DNA of 64,000 bases. It comes from WHSW01 sp963842795 (lineage in GTDB: Bacteria > Actinomycetota > Thermoleophilia > Solirubrobacterales > 70-9). The notes beneath the pieces were generated by a model, which was given only the letters and a program-made list of their open reading frames with translations, was not told the origin of the DNA and did not search any database. The number at the start of each line of letters is the position of its first letter. Position 1 is the first letter of the stretch. Location of the stretch: NCBI GenBank assembly GCA_963842795.1, contig CAWJHV010000038.1, positions 264,567-328,566 on the forward strand, read 5' to 3'. Below are positions 59,141-64,000 of the stretch, in pieces. Both the position numbers and the translations under genes were made by a program.

Positions 59141-60383
59141 ATCGCCAGCGCTCGACCACTTGGCCGTCCACCGACCACTCGGCGACGTGCCGGCCGGTCT
59201 CGCCTGGCAGGTAGGAGAGGTAGTCGGACTCGCCGCGCGCGCCGGTCCGCCCGCTTGCGCATGCGCGCCCGGCTCCCGGGCTGTCGACGCACGCCCGGTA
59301 GCTGGTGTTGGCCTGCTCGCGGTCCTTGAACCGAAGCACCGGCGCGTCGCCCGCGACGAAGCGGTGACTGCAGCCCCGCGACTCCTGGACGCAGGCCGCG
59401 AACCGGCGCTCCAGGGCCTCGGCCGCCCCCGGGACCACAGACTCGGCCTTGCCGAATACGGCCAAGGCTCGGTCGCCGAAGTAGGGGCCGTAGAGGACGT
59501 CCGGGTGGAGGTCGTAGCTGAACGATGTCAGCGAACCGATGCCGGCGCCCGACACGATCCAGCCGCCGCCGCTGGCACCGTCTCCCATGTCGCAGCCGAT
59601 CGCGATCGGCGGTTGCTGCGTCCTGGGTCCGGCGTTGGGATCGTCGCCGCCGTAGGGCGAGTCGCAGCGCCACATCTGCTGCGCGTCGGCGAAGTTGATC
59701 GGATAGCCGAACGCCCCGTAGGTCTGCTGCTCGCGCGGGTAGTTGGCGACCAGCGGAACCGCCCCGACCGCGTCGTTGACCCCCCGGCCATCCTGCGGGT
59801 CGGTGACGACGGCGGCGAAGTCGAAGTCGTGGTCGTTGCGCTGATACCACTCGCGCGGGATGTAGACGCTGTCGTACGGCCAGGTCCCGAGCGGGCGGAG
59901 GTGGTTGTTGTAGGCCGGGACGAAAGCGAGTTTGCGAGCGAAGCCCTTGCCGCGGTCGAACACGCAGTGGCCCGCGGTCAGGATCACGCTGCGGTTGAGC
60001 GAGTTGACCGAGGTCGCCGAGCACTCGTGGTCGAGGCCCTTCAGGCGTGCGAACAGCTTGCCGTGCACGGTGGCTCCGGACAGGAACGCATCCGTCACCG
60101 GACCGCTCGTGAACGGGATGGGGTGGTTTCGGGGCGCGCTCGAGCGCTCGACGCGCAGATGTCCACGGGCATTCACCCTTGCGTCGAGCGGTCGCGCACC
60201 GGCGATCCGCTTCGCGGTCCAGTAGCGCGCCACTGCGCTCGGGCCGTCGCCGGCCGGGCGGTGGAACGAGACCACCCCGTGCGAGCTCGCCGGCGCGCGT
60301 GCGGCGAACGCCCCGCTGGCCGTCAACACCGCGAGCGCCACCGAGATCGCCGTCAGCAGTCGAATCCGCAGTGCCCGGGTCAT
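59115..60383 (-). CDS. Secreted trypsin-like serine protease
   Basis: This 422-residue protein has a signal peptide (LLTAISVALAVLTASGAFAA) and a chymotrypsin-fold domain. The His is in VILTAGHCVFDRGK, the Asp in DHDFDFAAVVTDP and the Ser in MGDGASGGGWIVSG. The V8/glutamyl-endopeptidase-like pattern (FVPAYNNHLRPLGTWPYDSV) fits secreted bacterial proteases. An additional Cys-rich C-terminal domain follows. The longer upstream frame would run through the tRNA gene, so ATG 60383 is used. Confidence 0.9.
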   Translation of the reverse strand: MTRALRIRLLTAISVALAVLTASGAFAARAPASSHGVVSFHRPAGDGPSAVARYWTAKRIAGARPLDARVNARGHLRVERSSAPRNHPIPFTSGPVTDAFLSGATVHGKLFARLKGLDHECSATSVNSLNRSVILTAGHCVFDRGKGFARKLAFVPAYNNHLRPLGTWPYDSVYIPREWYQRNDHDFDFAAVVTDPQDGRGVNDAVGAVPLVANYPREQQTYGAFGYPINFADAQQMWRCDSPYGGDDPNAGPRTQQPPIAIGCDMGDGASGGGWIVSGAGIGSLTSFSYDLHPDVLYGPYFGDRALAVFGKAESVVPGAAEALERRFAACVQESRGCSHRFVAGDAPVLRFKDREQANTSYRACVDSPGAGRACASGRTGARGESDYLSYLPGETGRHVAEWSVDGQVVERWRFKVRPENA

Positions 60384-60421
60384 CGCAGCTCCTGTGTCAC
60401 GCCAAGCAAGCAACCATTCAA

Positions 60422-60510
60422 CGGAGAGGGTGGGATTCGAACCCACGAGGCGGCTTACACCGCCCACACGATTTCCAGTCGCGCACCTTAAGCCACTCGG
60501 TCACCTCTCC
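60422..60510 (-). tRNA. tRNA-Ser(GGA)
   Basis: On the minus strand GGAGAGGTGACCGAGTGGCT forms the acceptor and D-arm, CTGGAAA is the anticodon loop (GGA, reading UCC/UCU), and a long variable arm of class II type follows. The T-arm reads GGTTCGAATCC. The acceptor closes with CCTCTCC plus discriminator G. The 89-nt gene does not encode CCA. Confidence 0.96.
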
Positions 60511-60573
60511 GGGCGGGACGACGATAACGCGCGCACGAGCGCGAATGCCCGGTCGAGATCGTAGGGTCAGGGC

Positions 60574-61092
60574 GTGGAACTGGGCGACCACGTGCGCGAG
60601 ATCGCGGACTTCCCGCGCCCCGGAATCTCGTTCAAGGACATCACCCCGCTGCTCGCCGATCCGCAGGCGAGCGCCGAGGCGCTGCGCCTGCTCGTCGAGC
60701 ACGCCCGCGGCCACGAGCCCGAGGTCGTCGTGGCGATCGAGGCGCGCGGGCTGATTCTCGGCGGGGCGCTCGCGCAGGCGCTCGGGGTCGGCTTCGTGCC
60801 GGCGCGCAAGCCGGGCAAGCTGCCGGCCGCGACGGTGAGCGTCGAATACGAGCTCGAGTACGGGATCGACGCGCTCGAGGTGCACTCGGACGCGATCTGG
60901 CCCGGCGCCCGCGTGCTGGTCCACGACGACCTGATCGCCACCGGCGGCACCGCGGCGGCGACGGTCGAGGCGGTCGAACGGCTCGGGGGCGAGGTGGTCT
61001 GCTGCGAGTTCCTGATCGAGCTCGAGGCGCTTCGCGGGCGGGCGCGGCTGGGCGACCGTGACGTCTTCGCCCTGATCGGCTATCCCAGCTAG
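60574..61092 (+). CDS. apt: Adenine phosphoribosyltransferase
   Basis: This 172-residue enzyme converts adenine and PRPP to AMP in purine salvage. The type I PRTase PRPP motif is VLVHDDLIATGGTAAATVEA. The start VREIADFPRPGISFKDITPL and the ARGLILGGALAQALG segment are typical of Apt. GTG 60574 follows TAGGGT by 6 nt. Its stop abuts the convergent SnoaL gene. Confidence 0.94.
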   Translation: MELGDHVREIADFPRPGISFKDITPLLADPQASAEALRLLVEHARGHEPEVVVAIEARGLILGGALAQALGVGFVPARKPGKLPAATVSVEYELEYGIDALEVHSDAIWPGARVLVHDDLIATGGTAAATVEAVERLGGEVVCCEFLIELEALRGRARLGDRDVFALIGYPS

Positions 61093-61497
61093 CTACTTGC
61101 CGAGCATCTCCAGGGTCGCCGCGGTGTCCTCGGTGCCCCGGTAGTGGTCGACCTTGCCGTCGCGGAAGTGCCAGTAGTGCATCAGGCCCATCGAGGCCTC
61201 GCGCCCGGTCTCCTTCGACTTCATCCCGAAGCGGAGGAGGACCATGATCTCGTCGTCGTTGGCGGTGAAGCTGTCGGGGCTGAACTCGGTCACGTCGACG
61301 GCGCCGCCGATCGCCTCGAAGAAGCCGACGACCTCGTCCTTGCCCTTGCGCATCCCGTACCACGGCACCGCGTCCGAGGACGCCTCCGCGGCCCAGTCGA
61401 CGTCGTCGGTGAGCTTGTCCAGAATCGCCGGCACGTCGCCCTTGCCGAACGCCTCGTAGATCCCCTTCACCGTGTTGAGGTTGTCCTCGGCACTCAT
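61093..61497 (-). CDS. SnoaL/NTF2-like family protein
   Basis: This 134-residue protein opens MSAEDNLNTVKGIYEAFGKG and ends RGTEDTAATLEMLGK. It carries the WAAEASSDAVPWYGMRKGKD segment frequent in the ketosteroid-isomerase-like group, plus a His/Asp pair. The ATG has AGAGAGGAG upstream and, unlike three of the paralogues, is not leaderless. Its activity is unknown. Confidence 0.86.
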   Translation of the reverse strand: MSAEDNLNTVKGIYEAFGKGDVPAILDKLTDDVDWAAEASSDAVPWYGMRKGKDEVVGFFEAIGGAVDVTEFSPDSFTANDDEIMVLLRFGMKSKETGREASMGLMHYWHFRDGKVDHYRGTEDTAATLEMLGK

Positions 61498-61534
61498 CCG
61501 TGCTCCTCTCTCGCGGGTTGGCGCGACCCTAACG

Positions 61535-62896
61535 CTAGGCCGGAACCGGGGCGTCCGGGAGCCGTTCCAGCGCGGCCTGCATGTCGGCGTCGCTGAACTC
61601 GAGGTCCGTCAGCTCGCCGCGCAGGTAGGCGTCGTAGGCGGACATGTCGAAGTGCCCGTGGCCGCAGACGTTGACCAGGATCACCCGCTCCTCGCCCGCC
61701 TCCTTCGCGGCCTCGGCCTCGTCGAACGTCGCGCGGAGCGCGTGCGAGGGCTCGGGCGCCGGGATGATCCCCTCGGTGCGCGCGAAGGTGAGCGCGGCGT
61801 CGAAGGCGCTCGTCTGGCTGATCGCCACCGGCTCCACCAGCCCCTCCTTGACCAGCGCGGAGAGGCCCGGCGCGTCCCCGTGGTAGCGCAGCCCGCCCGC
61901 ATGCACCGGCGGGGGGACGAAGTCATGGCCGAGGGTGTACATCGGCATCAGCGGCGTCAGCCCGACCGTGTCGCCGAAGTCGTAGCGGTAGACGCCCTTG
62001 GTCAGGGTCGGGCAGGCGGCGGGCTCGGCGGCGACGAATCGCGTCTCCCTGCCCTCACGCAGCTTCGCGCGCATGAACGGGTAGGCGACCCCGGCGAAGT
62101 TCGAGCCGCCGCCGACGCAGCCGACGACCACGTCGGGGTACTCGCCGGCGAGCTCGAGCTGGGCGATCGCCTCCTGGCCGATCACCGTCTGGTGCAGGCA
62201 GACGTGGTTGAGCACCGAGCCGAGCGAGTAGTTGGTGTCCTCGTTGCTCGCCGCGACCTCGACAGCCTCGGAGATCGCGATCCCGAGGCTCCCGGACTCG
62301 TGCTCGGCCTGCGAGCGACCGGCCTCGGTGAGGTCGGAGGGGCTGCGGTGCACGGTGCCGCCCCAGGTCTCGATCATCGCCCGGCGGTAGGGCTTCTGGT
62401 CGTAGGAGACGCCGACCATCCACACCTCGCACTCCAGCCCGAACAGCTGACAGGCCAGGGCCAGGGCCGAGCCCCACTGACCGGCGCCGGTCTCGGTCGC
62501 CAGCTTCGCGATCCCCGCCTGCTTGTTGTAGAAGGCCTGGGCGACGGCCGTGTTCGGCTTGTGCGAGCCCGCGGGGGAGACCCCCTCGTACTTGTAGTAG
62601 ATGTGAGCGGGGGTGTCGAGCGCCCGCTCGAGCCGCCGGGCGCGCAGCAGCGGGGTCGGCCGCCAGAGGCCGTAGACCTCGCGCACCTCCTCGGGGATCT
62701 CGATGTCCGGCTCGGCGGAGACCTCCTGCTCGATCAGCGCCATCGGGAAGAGGGGGGCGAGGTCCTCGGGGCCGAGCGGCTCCTTGGTGCCGGGATGCAG
62801 CGGCGGGTTGGGCGGCGGACCGAGGTCGGCGAGCAGGTTGACCCAGTGGGTCGGGATCGCGGACGCGGGCAGGCGGAAGTCGATGCTGTCGCTCAT
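61535..62896 (-). CDS. TrpB2-type pyridoxal-phosphate enzyme (tryptophan synthase beta-like)
   Basis: This 453-residue fold-type II PLP enzyme has the Lys in SPAGSHKPNTAVAQAF, the phosphate loop GCVGGGSNFAGVAYPF and the substrate loop ETGAGQWGSALALACQLF. The N-terminal extension and the RPTPLLRARRLERALDTP segment are characteristic of the TrpB2 subfamily, which often works without TrpA on indole or serine. No trp operon is adjacent. The ATG has GAGAGGAG upstream. Confidence 0.93.
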   Translation of the reverse strand: MSDSIDFRLPASAIPTHWVNLLADLGPPPNPPLHPGTKEPLGPEDLAPLFPMALIEQEVSAEPDIEIPEEVREVYGLWRPTPLLRARRLERALDTPAHIYYKYEGVSPAGSHKPNTAVAQAFYNKQAGIAKLATETGAGQWGSALALACQLFGLECEVWMVGVSYDQKPYRRAMIETWGGTVHRSPSDLTEAGRSQAEHESGSLGIAISEAVEVAASNEDTNYSLGSVLNHVCLHQTVIGQEAIAQLELAGEYPDVVVGCVGGGSNFAGVAYPFMRAKLREGRETRFVAAEPAACPTLTKGVYRYDFGDTVGLTPLMPMYTLGHDFVPPPVHAGGLRYHGDAPGLSALVKEGLVEPVAISQTSAFDAALTFARTEGIIPAPEPSHALRATFDEAEAAKEAGEERVILVNVCGHGHFDMSAYDAYLRGELTDLEFSDADMQAALERLPDAPVPA

Positions 62897-62967
62897 GGAT
62901 CTCCTCTCGTCGGCGGCGCGGCGATTCTATGTCCGCGCGCCCGGGAGCCTGTGACGCGCCCGCGTCC

Positions 62968-64000
62968 TCAGAGGCAGAAAAGGTTCCGGCACTGGTGCGG
63001 ACCGCCGTTGCGCTGCGCCCGGTTGCCGCCGCCGTCGGTCACGCCCTTGACCGCGTCGACGCCCAGGTCCCGATTGGCGTTGGCGCGATTCTCCGTCAGC
63101 GTCGTCGAGGCGCGGCGGACGTCGAACCCGTCGTCGCCCGACCTGCGGATGTGGTTGCGCTTCAGCAGGGTGCCGGTCCCCTTGCTCGCGACGCGCAGGC
63201 CGTCGCGGCCCGCCCCGCTCACATGGTTGCCGACCACGCTCGTGTGGCGGGCATGGTTCCCGAAGCGGATCCCGACCAGGATCCCGTCCCGCGCGGCGCC
63301 ACGAACCGTGTTGTGCGCGATCAGGGTGTGCCTTCCGGTTTCGAAGCTGATCCCGAAGCCGCAGCCGTTCGGACAGCCGTGGCTGTCGAGGACCCGGTTG
63401 CGGGTGAGCGCGTTGCCGTCGCCGTCGAAGGCGATCCCGTCGCCGTTGCCGACGATCCGGTTGCGGGTGATCTCGTTGCCGTCGCCCTCGAGGATGATCC
63501 CCGCCTCGGGATTGCGCGCCATGACGTTGCGCTCGATCAGGCTCCGGTCGACGTTGATCGCGAACAGGCCGAGGTCGGCGTTGCGGTTGAGCCTGTTTCG
63601 CTTGATCAACATTCCGCGGGAGTCGATGACCGCGAGGCCGGGGAAGTCCGTGGTGAGGCCGTTTCGGGTCGCCGAGCTGCGCACCACCTCGACCCGCCGC
63701 GTGTCCACTGCGAGGATCCCGTTGAAGTGGTTGTGCGACGAGGAGACGTTGCGCACGCGCACATCCCTCGCTTCGAACACCCCGACGCCGTAGCCGAACC
63801 GGCGGAGGCTGCCGTTCTTGATCGTTACTCCGCGAGCGCGGAAGGCATCGATGCCAATGTCGCAGGGCTCGCCCTCAGGGCAATCCGCGACCAACTTGCC
63901 GTTGCCCTCGATCGTGTGGCCGTTGAGGTCGAGCGTCAGGTCGTCGCCGCGGATCAGCAGGCCGTTGCTCGGGCAATCCACGAGGTCGCTGTGAAGCTTG
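62968..64000 (-). CDS. Right-handed parallel beta-helix (NosD-like) repeat protein, 5' end outside the window
   Basis: At least 343 residues are present, with no start codon inside the window; the frame continues through its end at 64000. Sequence includes LTLDLNGHTIEGNG and repeated turns such as NEITRNRIVGNGDGIAFDGD and LIAHNTVRGAARDGILVG, the coil repeats of NosD/pectate-lyase-like beta helices. Such proteins are exported and bind or modify polysaccharide. The C-terminus ends NGGPHQCRNLFCL with two Cys. Confidence 0.85.
   Translation of the reverse strand, partial: KLHSDLVDCPSNGLLIRGDDLTLDLNGHTIEGNGKLVADCPEGEPCDIGIDAFRARGVTIKNGSLRRFGYGVGVFEARDVRVRNVSSSHNHFNGILAVDTRRVEVVRSSATRNGLTTDFPGLAVIDSRGMLIKRNRLNRNADLGLFAINVDRSLIERNVMARNPEAGIILEGDGNEITRNRIVGNGDGIAFDGDGNALTRNRVLDSHGCPNGCGFGISFETGRHTLIAHNTVRGAARDGILVGIRFGNHARHTSVVGNHVSGAGRDGLRVASKGTGTLLKRNHIRRSGDDGFDVRRASTTLTENRANANRDLGVDAVKGVTDGGGNRAQRNGGPHQCRNLFCL

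Noticed and set aside
60384..60467. Upstream extension of the trypsin-like protease (MGGVSRLVGSNPTLS...)
   Set aside because: This is the translation of tRNA-Ser sequence; the protease starts at ATG 60383.
1..64000. CRISPR arrays, insertion sequences, integrases or toxin-antitoxin pairs
   Set aside because: No regularly spaced direct repeats, transposase motifs, attachment sites or typical small-operon pairs were seen in reading the window.

Overview
The window is a G+C-rich actinobacterial chromosome segment. It most resembles the class Thermoleophilia (Solirubrobacterales-like). The clues are: secreted proteins with a 'KHLTYANV...ALGGG' N-terminus or a 'DADKLDG' motif; many small SnoaL/NTF2-like, VOC and RibD_C-type proteins; large ATPase/cyclase regulators; and frequent start codons sitting 6-10 nt behind a -10-like hexamer with no Shine-Dalgarno sequence (leaderless starts). 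The assignment is inference from protein style, not a phylogeny. No phage, insertion sequence, integrase or CRISPR array was seen. This is ordinary chromosomal, mostly accessory-metabolic DNA.

Layout. 0-9 kb: a cyclase-ATPase-TPR regulator, a Tat-type amine oxidase-like flavoprotein, small SnoaL/GNAT genes and signal peptidase I. 9-18 kb: three RibD_C (dihydrofolate-reductase-like) proteins, an aldehyde dehydrogenase, an acyl-CoA dehydrogenase, VOC proteins and a lipoamide-dehydrogenase-like flavoprotein that lacks the catalytic His. 18-22 kb: an MFS pump / VOC / sigma-factor operon. A 60-bp upstream element of this operon is duplicated in front of the neighbouring RidA gene, which suggests a small regulon. 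22-30 kb: a LysR regulator with a palindromic operator, an orphan response regulator, an anti-sigma-like membrane protein, an M4-type secreted protease and two divergent FAD monooxygenase-like genes. 30-38 kb: methyltransferase, membrane proteins, a 5'-3' exonuclease, secreted hydrolases, a fatty-acid desaturase and two broken genes. 38-45 kb: a probable pentameric ligand-gated ion channel translationally coupled to a VOC protein, a 2-hydroxyacid dehydrogenase, rlmN and a three-PAS/zinc-ribbon protein. 45-54 kb: cyclophilin, a 1448-residue zinc-ribbon/kinase/ATPase/TPR/cyclase protein, a phosphotriesterase-like hydrolase, a universal stress protein and a subtilase. 54-64 kb: tadA, small enzymes, a bicupin, a decayed patch (57.7-59.1 kb), a trypsin-like protease, tRNA-Ser(GGA), apt, a TrpB2-type enzyme and a partial NosD-like beta-helix protein.

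The most notable items are: the prokaryotic Cys-loop-type channel; the kinase with its ATP lysine moved into the glycine-rich loop, as in WNK kinases; a family of palindromic repeats present only in the three large convergent intergenic gaps; the duplicated promoter element of the sigma-factor operon; and a set of gene lesions (in-frame TAG, homopolymer frameshifts, 3' gene remnants) that need separating into real decay and assembly error.
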